Assembly: GCA_026398615.1 (NCBI GenBank) | Contig: JAPLSN010000025.1 | Location: forward strand, 1 to 48,955 | Direction of reading: 5' to 3' | Length of the DNA: 48,955 nt | Origin: Spirochaetota bacterium | GTDB taxonomy: Bacteria; Spirochaetota; Spirochaetia; Treponematales; UBA12059 | In this document: piece after piece, positions 32,879 to 40,918 of the stretch | Layout: every line of letters begins with the position of its first letter | Position numbering within the stretch: the first letter of the stretch is position 1 | The notes under the pieces: model-generated | The model's input: the letters and a program-made list of their open reading frames with translations, nothing else | The model's database searches: none | What the model was told of the DNA's origin: nothing | Translations under genes and position numbers: made by a program

Positions 32879-34099
32879 ATGAAAATAACCAGAACCTTCC
32901 GGTTCCGCGGAACCGCCGTCGCAGCCGCGCTCATCCTCGCGACGTTCCTCGCGGCGACCCAGGCTGCCGCCGAAACCTTCCGCTACGACTATGCCAAGGG
33001 CGACAAGTTCCGCGTCCTCTCCACCGTGGACGAGGAAGTCAGGCAGAACCGCCGGACCACGCACGTCGCCGACATCATGAACCGGATCGCCTTCGAAGTC
33101 GCCGACCTCAAGGACGACGGCACGGCCTTCCTGCGCGGCGAGTTCCGGACCTCGGTCCGCGCCTCCGGGGCGATATCCTACAGCACCGAGGACGTCTACC
33201 AGTCCGAGTACTGGTGTTCCCCCCTGGGACGCTTCGAGATCGGGGCGCAGTTCTACATGCCGGTCGTCAGGAACGTGCCCACTTTCCCCGACCGCGACCT
33301 GAAGCCGGGCGACACCTGGGCCGCCCCTGGCGAGGAGCGCCACGACTTCCGCCGGGATTTCGGCATTCCCGACCCCTACGTGATCCCCTTCACCGCCAGC
33401 TACCGCTACGACGGCACCGTCCAGCGCAAGGGCAGGACCGCACACGTCATCAAGGTCGACTACACCATCTTTTTCCAGCCCGGCCAGCCCCGTGCGTACA
33501 CGACGACCTTCCCCACCCAGATCGTGGGTTTTTCGAGCCAGACGATCTACTGGGTCGACGGCCGCCCGGACGCCTACGAGGAAGTCTTCAAGTTCGTCTT
33601 CGACCTGGCGGACGGCCGCACCGTCGAATACCTCGGCACCGCCAAGGCGGAGGTGCTGGAAGCCGAGCTCATGGACCGCGACAAGGTCGCGAAGGAAGTC
33701 GGGAAGGCGATCGAGGGCATGCCCGGTGTCTCGGTGGAAAAGACCGAGGAAGGCGTCACGATACGCATCGAGAACATCCAGTTCGGGCCCGAGTCCGCCG
33801 TGCTTCTGGCAACGGAGATCCCCAAGCTCGCCACAATCGCCCAGATCCTCAAGGCCTACCCGGATCGCGACATCCTCGTCGCCGGGCACACCGCGCTGGC
33901 CGGCACCGCGGAAGGCCGCCTGCGCCTGTCCAAACAGCGCGCCCAGGCCGTGGCCGACTACCTGATCAAGCAGGGCGTCCGCAGCCCCGAGCAGGTCACG
34001 ACCGCTGGCTACGGCGCCGAATTCCCCATCGCCCCGAACGACACCGAGGCCAACATGTCCCGCAACCGCCGCGTGGAGATCACGATTCTTGAGAATTGA
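32879..34099 (+). CDS. OmpA-domain exported protein
   Basis: 406 residues. ATG 32879 follows GGGGGAGG and gives a signal peptide (MKITRTFRFRG..., cleaved after AAA-E near 30). A long N-terminal beta-rich region (31-290) has no recognised family. The C-terminal OmpA/MotB peptidoglycan-binding domain (about 295-405) shows 'IQFGPESAVL', 'ILVAGHTALAG', 'LSKQRAQAVADYL', 'TAGYGAEFPIAPN' and NRRVEI. It is likely anchored to the cell wall from the outer membrane or periplasm. The longer upstream frame overlaps the kinase end and is not credible. Nothing was recognised in the 193-bp gap before it. Confidence 0.86.
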   Translation: MKITRTFRFRGTAVAAALILATFLAATQAAAETFRYDYAKGDKFRVLSTVDEEVRQNRRTTHVADIMNRIAFEVADLKDDGTAFLRGEFRTSVRASGAISYSTEDVYQSEYWCSPLGRFEIGAQFYMPVVRNVPTFPDRDLKPGDTWAAPGEERHDFRRDFGIPDPYVIPFTASYRYDGTVQRKGRTAHVIKVDYTIFFQPGQPRAYTTTFPTQIVGFSSQTIYWVDGRPDAYEEVFKFVFDLADGRTVEYLGTAKAEVLEAELMDRDKVAKEVGKAIEGMPGVSVEKTEEGVTIRIENIQFGPESAVLLATEIPKLATIAQILKAYPDRDILVAGHTALAGTAEGRLRLSKQRAQAVADYLIKQGVRSPEQVTTAGYGAEFPIAPNDTEANMSRNRRVEITILEN

Positions 34100-34267
34100 G
34101 GTGGGCGGGCGCGCTCCACCACGGCCCTGCTTCGAGCTCCTCCGCCCTTGTCCTCCGGGGCTGGATCCTGTCGGCGATGCGGAACCCGCCCCTTCTGCGT
34201 GGAAGGCGGTGTACATCCACGGGACCCGCACGCAGGAAAAAACCGGAAAGCACGGGAGGGAAGACGC

Positions 34268-34903
34268 ATGCGCGTCATCGATCTGAGTCACCCCATCGAG
34301 GAAGGCATGCCGGTCTATCCCGGCACTGAAGGGCCGAGCATTCGGCAGGCCACCACCATCGAACGAGACGGTTTCGCGGAAAAGCTGATCAGCTTGTATT
34401 CCCACACGGGCACGCACCTGGACGCCCCCGGCCACGTCCTGCCCGGCGCGGCGACACTGGACTTGCTTCCGGCCGATCGCTTCGCTGGTCCCGGCCTGGT
34501 CGTGGAGGCCGGTTCGATCCGCGACGGGGTCATCGGTGCCGCGTCGGTCGAGCTCGCGTTGCGATCCGCCCCCGGCGCACAGTTCCTGCTCTTCCGCACC
34601 GGCTGGTCCGCGCGCTGGGGCCGCGACGACTACTTCGAGGGCTTTCCCGTGCTGTCGTCCGAGGCCGCCGCGTTGCTCGCTTCGAGCGGGCTCAAGGGCG
34701 TGGGCTTCGACGCGATTTCCGCCGACCCGGTCGGCGCGGGGCTGCGCAACCACCGCATCCTGCTGGGTGCGGGCATGGTCATAATCGAAAACCTGCGCGG
34801 TATCGAGCTCCTCTCAGGCGATGACTTCACGTTCTGCTGCCTTCCCCTGCTCATCCCCGGGGGGGACGGATCGCCGGTGCGGGCCGTGGCGCTGGTCGGG
34901 TGA
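34268..34903 (+). CDS. Cyclase-family metal hydrolase (kynurenine-formamidase-like)
   Basis: 211 residues. It opens MRVIDLSHPIEEGMPVYPG and carries the family metal motif HTGTHLDAPGH (HxGTHxDxPxH) near 45-55, with 'GVGFDAISAD' and a C-terminal His in 'NHRILLGAGMVIIENL'. Such Mn/Zn enzymes hydrolyse N-formylkynurenine, isatin or related amides. ATG 34268 follows GGGAGGGAAG; upstream codons are not coding. No tryptophan-degradation genes are adjacent, so substrate is open. Confidence 0.85.
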   Translation: MRVIDLSHPIEEGMPVYPGTEGPSIRQATTIERDGFAEKLISLYSHTGTHLDAPGHVLPGAATLDLLPADRFAGPGLVVEAGSIRDGVIGAASVELALRSAPGAQFLLFRTGWSARWGRDDYFEGFPVLSSEAAALLASSGLKGVGFDAISADPVGAGLRNHRILLGAGMVIIENLRGIELLSGDDFTFCCLPLLIPGGDGSPVRAVALVG

Positions 34904-34922
34904 GGGGAGGGATGCGACCGGG

Positions 34923-35234
34923 ATGACCAGTCAACCCGGTTTTGGTATCGGATGGAGCGAGGATCTGGCTATTTCCTCCCGTTTCCCCCATTCGGGGGAG
35001 CCCCTTTCCGCCGACGGCGCGCGCATCGTCTGCGACCCTTTCGGCTGCAGCTATCCGTCCGGCCTGGACGGATTGCCCAAGGATCCCGTCGCGCAGGTCG
35101 TGACCGTGAGCCACGCGGTGGAACGGCGAGATCATGTTCACGCTGAAAATGCCGGTGCAGGTGGCGGCGGTATCGCCCCTGAACGTGAAGAAACCCTGAC
35201 GCATCGCCGGCGCACCGTGGGCCTCGTCAGGTGA
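34923..35234 (+). pseudogene. Decayed fragment resembling a metallo-beta-lactamase-fold (UlaG-like) protein
   Basis: The frame from 34923 contains DGARIVCDPFGCSYPSGL and 'VAQVVTVSHAVERRDH', which recall the 'G.RIVTDPFG...ADVVTVSH.H.DH' start of UlaG-like hydrolases. The metal-binding HxHxDH is broken, and the rest of the protein is missing. A different frame then reads MFTLKMPVQVAAVSPLNVKKP to a stop, suggesting a second remnant. The stretch 34904-35267 holds nothing else recognisable. Weak, short similarity; judged by eye. Confidence 0.4.
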
Positions 35235-35267
35235 AGGGGCATACGGTAAGCCGGAAAAGGCTTTGTC

Positions 35268-36017
35268 CTACAGCAGGCCCAGCGACTTGATCTTGATCGA
35301 GTCGTCGATGCTGACCCGCGCGGGGTCCCTGGAGAAAAGCCGTTTGACCGCGTACTTGACCTGCCCGTGCACGTTTCCTTCCGGAAACGCCTCGATTAAG
35401 GGAAGCTGGTAGCCTGCGGCCAGGTCCAGGTCGTCCTGGTTGAAATGGATCGTTCCGGCAAACGAGCAATCCATGTCCTTGCCCTGCAGGTCCTGCAGTT
35501 CCTTGCGCAGGTTCACGAAGAGCTGGGCTGCCGCTTCGATCCTGGGTTCGCCCACGAGAAGGACGCGCACCGCCACCATCTGTCCGGATTCGCGCTGCGG
35601 CTGCAGGGCATTGTAGATGAACGGGATGCTGGCATTGTCGGCAAGAATCATGAAGCACAGCGAATCCACGACCGGCAGGGCTTCCGCGACCGGCGCCTTG
35701 TCCAGGAAAATGATGAGCGACCTGTTTTCGAGTGGCATGGTCCGTGACCGGGCGCAATCCTGGAGCAGATCCTTGAAACCGTCCCGATTCACCACAGGTA
35801 CTTCGGAGCTTCCGAGCATCCTGCCGTACCGGGAAACCGGGTCGTCCCTGGTCGGCTTGCCGGACCTGCACCGGAACGCCATATCCGCATCGAGATCGAC
35901 GACGATGGCCCGCCTTTCGGCATCCTGCGCGGCTTGCAGGACGAGGCACTCCGCGCACAGGCTGCGCAGGGCCGGCGGCACGTTGGATTGCATCGCGTAG
36001 GTAAATATGCCCGGCAT
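35268..36017 (-). CDS. MinD/ParA-like protein without a P-loop
   Basis: 249 residues. The overall pattern follows MinD/FlhG-family ATPases: 'RRAIVVDLDADMAFRCR' like the switch region, 'SLCFMILADNASIPFIYNAL' like the strand after switch II, then 'VAVRVLLVGEPRIEAAAQLFVNLRKEL' and 'FAGTIHFNQDDLDLAAGYQLPLIEAFPEG', the usual tail. The N-terminal GGVGKTT Walker A is absent; the protein simply starts with MPGIFTYAMQSN. If the fold call is right, it cannot bind ATP normally and may act as a docking partner. Its ATG overlaps the stop of the HD-GYP gene (ATGA), so the two are co-translated. Fold assignment is inference. Confidence 0.7.
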   Translation of the reverse strand: MPGIFTYAMQSNVPPALRSLCAECLVLQAAQDAERRAIVVDLDADMAFRCRSGKPTRDDPVSRYGRMLGSSEVPVVNRDGFKDLLQDCARSRTMPLENRSLIIFLDKAPVAEALPVVDSLCFMILADNASIPFIYNALQPQRESGQMVAVRVLLVGEPRIEAAAQLFVNLRKELQDLQGKDMDCSFAGTIHFNQDDLDLAAGYQLPLIEAFPEGNVHGQVKYAVKRLFSRDPARVSIDDSIKIKSLGLL

Positions 36018-38062
36018 CAGTTCTGTCCCATCGACGAGGCTACCTTGACCAGGGCTTCGACGATCGCGGCGTCGAACTTGCTGCGCGTCCCGTCGGAGAT
36101 GATGGCCAGGGCATGCTGGATGTCGCGCTTGTCGCGGTAGGCGCGCTTGGAAACGAGCGCGGCGAAGGTTTCGGCCACGCCGATTATCTTGGCGAACTGC
36201 GGTATGGCGTCTTTCTTGAGGCCGTCCGGGTAGCCTGTCCCGTCATTACGTTCGTGGTGGTACAGGAGCCCAGCCTTGAATTCCTCGGGGAGCTCGATGT
36301 CGCCGAAGTAGGTGCTTCCCTTGACCACGTGGGACTGGATGAACGCGAAATCGTCTTCGGTTATTTCCGGCTTGGCTATCGTCGCCTGCAGGCGGTCGCG
36401 GTCCAGCATGAGGTAGCCGCAGTCGTGGGCCAGCGCCGACTTGTACAGCAGGTTGCAGTCGTCCGTCGAAAGTCCGAGGATGTTGCCCATCCCCCTGCTC
36501 AGCTTCGCGGTGACGAGCGACTTTTCCTGGTTCTTGAACAGCGCCTGGAGCGCATTGGGGATCTCCATGAGCGCGCGGAGGCTCAAGGGGTCGTTGTCGG
36601 CCTGCGACCGGTCGCCGGCTTCTCCGGAAACGCCGCCGCCCTTGGGGCCGGCAAGCGCGCGCTGCGCCAGCTTTTCGGATTTTTCACGTATGAAATCGTC
36701 ATAATCGGTGAGGAGCGGAAAGAGTATGGGCAGGATGGCTTCCGACGACAGGAGGTCGCCTTCGTTGAGTTTCTGTTCGACCGACTTGAGTATTTCGGCC
36801 TTGAGCGAAACTTCGAGTTCGCCAATATACTCGCGGACCGTGTTCCAGTTCAGCGTTCCGTTGCGCACTTCGTCGTACATGCGCTTGAGGCGCTCCGCCT
36901 TGAGCAGGTCCTTCCGTACGTCGAAGTCCACGGGACGGCCCACGGCGGTGGAATTCGAACCGATGAATTCCAGAAGGGGCGTGTCCCCGCCGAGGGTGGA
37001 CGAACCCAGGTAGGCGGAGGGCTGGGCCGTGGCGAATTGCGGCTGATCGCCTTCGTACCTGGGCGGGTTGTTGGCCGGGTTCCGACGGCGGGAGCGCATC
37101 ATGGCCACGATGAGCACTACGATGAAGGCTACAAAAACGGCTACGACGACCCCCACGATGATGAGGACGGTCAGGTTGAAAAGATCCTGCCCGGCCAGCG
37201 TCTTCTCCTGTTCCGGCTGCGTCACCGGCTGCGGGGGCCGGGATTCCCGTTCCGACATCCTGGCGAGCAGTTCCATGACTTGCGCGATCAGGGCTTTTTC
37301 CGTGGCGCTCTGCTGGGGCGCGGCCGCGGGTGCGCTCGCCGCCGGTTTCGGCGCCTGTGCGGCCTGAGTCGCCTGAGTCGCCTGAGCCGCCATGTAGGCC
37401 TCCAGGAGCTTGAGCTGCTGTTCCACCTGGGCCCTCAGCTGCGCGTTTTCCTGGCTCGTGCTGGACACGGACGATTCCATCGATTTCATGCGGGCATCCG
37501 CCTCTTCGAGGGCTTTTTTCACCTCGTCGAGGGCCACCCGGTCCGTTCCGGACGCTGCCGGGGGAGTGCCCGCGGCAGCGGGTGTGCCGGCCGGTTGGGT
37601 GGCCGCGGTACCGCTCGCCTGGGCGGGGGGTGCGGCTTGAGATCCCGCCGGTTCCGACGTCGTCGCGGGCGCCGCCGCGGCGGCCGGTTTGGCGCGCGCG
37701 CCTCCCTCATTCTTCAGATTGGCGGTGTCCATCTCCTTGCGCATCTTCAGGAAATACTGCGTCGCCCTGGCATTGGTCGGGTCGTACTTGAGCGCCTTGC
37801 GGAAACCTTCGTACGCGTTCCTGTAATTCCTGTAGTCGTATTCCTGGATGCCGATGTTCGTCAACGTGTCCGCGGCCTGACGCTTGAGCGAAACGTCCGT
37901 CGATGATTCGGGGATGCCTTCGGCGATGATCGAGAACGCCTTCTCCCAGGAGTCCTGCTGGTACGCCTGCATGGCCGACGACAGGATGTCGTTTCCCTGG
38001 GCGAAGCAACCCAGCGCGAAGAACACGAGGATCGAGGCCATGAAGGAACGCTTGTTGTCCAT
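36017..38062 (-). CDS. TPR / coiled-coil / transmembrane / HD-GYP protein
   Basis: 681 residues from ATG 38062 (an ATG three codons earlier, at 38071, is also possible). A signal peptide or anchor (1-21, cleavage after CFA) is followed by TPR-like helices (24-110) and an Ala/Pro-rich linker. Next come a coiled coil (175-226), a second Ala/Gln-rich linker with ATQ repeats, and a strong TM helix (294-322) followed by RSRRR. The cytoplasmic part holds a helical region (380-470) and an HD-GYP-type domain (about 500-681) with HD (546-547), SHVVKG, HHERNDGTGYP (602-612) and VAETFAAL where most members have VADTFDAL. HDIGK is changed to HDCGY. It probably senses in the periplasm and acts on c-di-GMP, or binds it, in the cytoplasm. 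Confidence 0.8.
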   Translation of the reverse strand: MDNKRSFMASILVFFALGCFAQGNDILSSAMQAYQQDSWEKAFSIIAEGIPESSTDVSLKRQAADTLTNIGIQEYDYRNYRNAYEGFRKALKYDPTNARATQYFLKMRKEMDTANLKNEGGARAKPAAAAAPATTSEPAGSQAAPPAQASGTAATQPAGTPAAAGTPPAASGTDRVALDEVKKALEEADARMKSMESSVSSTSQENAQLRAQVEQQLKLLEAYMAAQATQATQAAQAPKPAASAPAAAPQQSATEKALIAQVMELLARMSERESRPPQPVTQPEQEKTLAGQDLFNLTVLIIVGVVVAVFVAFIVVLIVAMMRSRRRNPANNPPRYEGDQPQFATAQPSAYLGSSTLGGDTPLLEFIGSNSTAVGRPVDFDVRKDLLKAERLKRMYDEVRNGTLNWNTVREYIGELEVSLKAEILKSVEQKLNEGDLLSSEAILPILFPLLTDYDDFIREKSEKLAQRALAGPKGGGVSGEAGDRSQADNDPLSLRALMEIPNALQALFKNQEKSLVTAKLSRGMGNILGLSTDDCNLLYKSALAHDCGYLMLDRDRLQATIAKPEITEDDFAFIQSHVVKGSTYFGDIELPEEFKAGLLYHHERNDGTGYPDGLKKDAIPQFAKIIGVAETFAALVSKRAYRDKRDIQHALAIISDGTRSKFDAAIVEALVKVASSMGQN
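37362..37388. repeat. Three tandem 9-bp repeats in the HD-GYP gene
   Basis: GCCTGAGTC twice, then GCCTGAGCC, at 37362-37370, 37371-37379 and 37380-37388. On the coding strand they give Ala/Gln/Thr triplets in the periplasmic linker. Slippage here would lengthen or shorten the linker by three residues without shifting the frame. Confidence 0.7.
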
Positions 38063-38073
38063 ATCGTACATCC

Positions 38074-39795
38074 TCAGTTGTTGAGCGTTACCGCGCCGTG
38101 ACCCCAGCGTGCGCGCGGCATGGCGGTGATGGCGTTCCATGCCGAACTCCAGGTAGCCGGCGGGGACGGGGGAGCTATCCAGTACGAAGCGGTCTGCCCG
38201 GCGGCCGACCCGCCGATGGCGCTCGTTCCCCCGAAATAGTAGACTCGTGGCGATGGAAATGCCGTCGACGTGACAGCCGATCCGAAAGCGATGTTGGAAG
38301 GATAGTTGGGAGGCGTCGTCGGCACTGCCGGAAGCCATGCGCTGGGCAGGGTAAAGGGATATGCGATGTATTGCACGGTGCTTATCAGGACCCCGGCCGT
38401 GGGTCCGCTGTTCACGAAACAGGCGGGGGTGCCCGTGAAGCCGGTTATCCCGCCGATGAGAACCACGCATGCGGGTCCATCGGAGGGCGTGACCAGGCTG
38501 CCCGCGATGCCGGTTCGCGCCGTGGGCAGCAGGACTTCGGTACCGGTCGTGACGGTGTTCGTGGTGAAAACGATTCCCTCATGCGTGTTCGTGAACGTGG
38601 CACCGTTCGTGATACGGCCCCCGAGATAGTAGACGGCATCGTTGAACACGTACGAGAAGCGTTCCGATCCGGCGACGGCGAGTTTGGTCAGCCAGGAATT
38701 CCCGCCGACCGAGTACTCGTAGTAGGTATTGCCTTGCACCCAGGCGGCAGTGTCAGCTCCGTTCGTCCCGCCGAGGATGTTGATCCTTCCGTAGATGACC
38801 GACGCGTTGATGTTCGCGCGGGCAGTGGTCATCGTCACGCCGTTCGACCACGTGTCCGTGGAAACCGTGTAGATCTGGACGAGATTCTGCTGGGCTCCGG
38901 CGTTGTTGAACCCGCCGATCACGAAGAGTTGCCCGTCGTACGCGGCGTATCCGGCGAAGCTCACCTGCGTCGGAATGCTCGTGACGGCCGGATACCAGGC
39001 TGGCAGAACGGGATCGTACATGTCCACCTCGGCCACGGTCGAACCGATCACGTTCGTTGAAATCCCCCCCAGCAGCCAGATCCCCCGCGCCTTCTGCGCC
39101 GCGGTGGGTGCCGTTTCGGTCAGGGTGTCTTCGGAATATTGGCCGGAAACGAAATCGTTGCCCGCGTTCCAGTACAGTTTGAGCCGGTAGTAGTAGGTGG
39201 TCGCGGACGAAAGATCGGAGATGACGGCGTTGTGACTCGTGGCGGCCACCGAGGTCTGCAGGGTGGAGCCCGTATACGTACCCGAAACCGTGCCGTACTC
39301 GACGACGTAGGTGCAGGCGTTGTTCGTCGTGAAGGCTATCGAGAGCGAGTCGAGCGCGGGTGTCGCCGACGGACCGGTGGCTATGGAAAGGAATGCCGGG
39401 TTGGCGTCGGTCGTGAACGAGAATTCCGCGCTCGGGAATGACCGGGCGCCGCCGAGCCAGGATACGACGCGGTAATAGTACGTGGTGGCCGGCGTGAGTC
39501 CGGACAGCGCGACCGTATGATCCTTGGTCTCGGTCGTCGTCCTCGGCGTCGAAGCCGTGTAGGTGCCGTGCGTGGTCCCGTAATCGACCGTGAGCGTCGA
39601 ATCGACGTCCGTCGTGACATCGAGGGAAACGGAATCGAAACCCACCGTTTCGACGGGCGGGGATACGAGCTTGATGTCCAGCGACGCGGGCGGAGTCCCG
39701 AAAAGGTCGGAGTCGCAGGCCGTGAGGGCGAGCGCCAGGAGCGACACCGCGAATACCAGGATCAGCTTCCCGGTCTGGTTCTTCATGCGCATCAT
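38074..39795 (-). CDS. Lipoprotein with two FN3-like domains and a Kelch-type beta-propeller
   Basis: 573 residues. The signal ends in the lipobox LTAC (Cys27). Two fibronectin-III-like domains (about 38-128 and 133-225) share the pattern 'VDYGTTHGTYTAST...LSGLTPATTYYYRV'. From about 235 on, Kelch-like blades appear (LLGGISTN, 'LFVIGGFNNAG', 'INILGGTNGAD', 'VYYLGGRITNG', 'VYYFGGTSAIGG'). Three Met codons (39795, 39792, 39786) could serve as start; GGGAGG is closest to 39795/39792. It probably sits on the outer membrane and binds a protein or glycan. It is 12 bp from the barrel-like gene upstream and 11 bp from the HD-GYP gene downstream, so one operon is likely. Confidence 0.82.
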   Translation of the reverse strand: MMRMKNQTGKLILVFAVSLLALALTACDSDLFGTPPASLDIKLVSPPVETVGFDSVSLDVTTDVDSTLTVDYGTTHGTYTASTPRTTTETKDHTVALSGLTPATTYYYRVVSWLGGARSFPSAEFSFTTDANPAFLSIATGPSATPALDSLSIAFTTNNACTYVVEYGTVSGTYTGSTLQTSVAATSHNAVISDLSSATTYYYRLKLYWNAGNDFVSGQYSEDTLTETAPTAAQKARGIWLLGGISTNVIGSTVAEVDMYDPVLPAWYPAVTSIPTQVSFAGYAAYDGQLFVIGGFNNAGAQQNLVQIYTVSTDTWSNGVTMTTARANINASVIYGRINILGGTNGADTAAWVQGNTYYEYSVGGNSWLTKLAVAGSERFSYVFNDAVYYLGGRITNGATFTNTHEGIVFTTNTVTTGTEVLLPTARTGIAGSLVTPSDGPACVVLIGGITGFTGTPACFVNSGPTAGVLISTVQYIAYPFTLPSAWLPAVPTTPPNYPSNIAFGSAVTSTAFPSPRVYYFGGTSAIGGSAAGQTASYWIAPPSPPATWSSAWNAITAMPRARWGHGAVTLNN

Positions 39796-39807
39796 CCATC
39801 CTCCCGT

Positions 39808-40731
39808 TCAGAAGTCGTAGCTGACCGAGAGCCGCAGCCCGGTCGTCACGAAGGGCGTCGTGCTCTGGAGGACGACGCCCGCCATCCAGTCGAGGCGCGC
39901 CCCGAAGTCATTCGCCACGGCGAAATCCATGCCGGCCGCGAGCCCGAAGGAGCCGGTCAGGCTTCCGGAATCGGGCGGATAGAAATCGGGATCCTTGAGT
40001 GAAATGTACGTCATCCCTCCGCGCAGGGACGCGAAAGGCGTCATCTTCCCGAGAAAGCCGTCTTTCATCCGCCAGCCCATGAACCGGAGCTCGAGTTCGG
40101 GCTCGACGGATGCGAACAGGTACGAGGTAGTGTCGGAATCCAGGTAATCCGCTCCCGAAACGCCAAGTTCGATGCCTGCGTACAAGCCGCGCATGAACGG
40201 CAACGATACGAGGGCGCCGAGGACGGAGGTCCAGCTCGGGCCGAAATAATCGCCTGAGCCAAGGAGGGGGATATAAAGTCCCGCGCCGGCCCGGACCTGC
40301 GCGGGCGAACCCGCGAAGCGTTCCCTCAGGGGCAGGTCGAAGATTTCGGCGATGGCGGGGATGGGCACGGTGAGTACGCCGAAACCGATGTCCACGAAGA
40401 GGCCGATTTCCTCGTCGTAATCGACGATTTTACCCTTGAGCTGGGACCCGTCCTTGAGGCGTATATTCAGGGTAGTGTCGGCAATCGAGGAAAGCATCTT
40501 CTCGGTTTTCAGAATGCGGTTGAGGGGAATGGTGATTTCGGCCCCGAACGCCCTGTACGAGATGCCGCTCTCGACGGGTCCGATGAGCGAGCCAATCAGG
40601 ATCTGGCCATCCGACAGGAAAATGACTTCCGAGTATGCGGAAAAAGCCGCCGCCATGAGGAATGCCAGGAAAATCACCGGACGAACCGGCCGGCCCGACT
40701 TCATCATTCCCGAACCTGCGATATGAATCAT
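39808..40731 (-). CDS. Outer-membrane beta-barrel-like protein with N-terminal beta domain
   Basis: About 307 residues. ATG 40731 follows GAGGAG; an in-frame TTG further up lacks a ribosome-binding site. A signal peptide (hydrophobic VIFLAFLMAAAFSAYS) precedes a small strand-rich domain in which 'GSLIGPVESGISYRAFGAEITIP' and 'LKGKIVDYDEEIGLFVDIGFG' look like two copies of one motif. Alternating hydrophobic strands typical of an 8-10 strand barrel follow, and the chain ends LSVSYDF, with the terminal Phe used for outer-membrane insertion. No named family recognised. First gene of the four-gene minus-strand unit. Confidence 0.75.
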   Translation of the reverse strand: MIHIAGSGMMKSGRPVRPVIFLAFLMAAAFSAYSEVIFLSDGQILIGSLIGPVESGISYRAFGAEITIPLNRILKTEKMLSSIADTTLNIRLKDGSQLKGKIVDYDEEIGLFVDIGFGVLTVPIPAIAEIFDLPLRERFAGSPAQVRAGAGLYIPLLGSGDYFGPSWTSVLGALVSLPFMRGLYAGIELGVSGADYLDSDTTSYLFASVEPELELRFMGWRMKDGFLGKMTPFASLRGGMTYISLKDPDFYPPDSGSLTGSFGLAAGMDFAVANDFGARLDWMAGVVLQSTTPFVTTGLRLSVSYDF

Positions 40732-40748
40732 GAGGACTCCTCGCTTCA

Positions 40749-40777
40749 AATATCGAGCGTTTTGTCTAAAATCTCAA
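40749..40777 (-). promoter_or_regulatory. Candidate promoter of the barrel/Kelch/HD-GYP/MinD-like operon
   Basis: TTGAGA (40777-40772), 17 bp, GATATT (40754-40749) on the minus strand, in an AT-rich patch (40745-40800) that stands out from the GC-rich surroundings. Confidence 0.4.
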
Positions 40778-40881
40778 TTTTTTAAAGTACTAAACATAGA
40801 ATGATTTCAGTCATTGGGCCCAGCTCGACTGCCGTCGTTTTCCGGAGGGAACCTTCGATGAACTCCGCCCGGGCCGACGCT

Positions 40882-40911
40882 CTGGCATCCCGGCGACGCA
40901 TCGCTTACGAT
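40882..40911 (+). promoter_or_regulatory. Candidate promoter giving a leaderless mRNA for the J-domain pseudokinase
   Basis: CTGGCA (40882-40887), 18 bp, TACGAT (40906-40911), then seven bases to ATG 40919 with no Shine-Dalgarno. The -35 is weak; the -10 placement matches other leaderless-looking genes in the window. Confidence 0.4.
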
Positions 40912-40918
40912 TACGGGG

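Noticed and set aside
34851-35204. 117-residue minus-strand frame opposite the decayed hydrolase
   Set aside because: No domain, no ribosome-binding site, and Arg/Pro-rich C-terminal half; better explained as shadow of decayed sequence.
37362-37388. Tandem 9-bp repeats as a CRISPR-like array
   Set aside because: Units are contiguous with no spacers and encode a protein linker.
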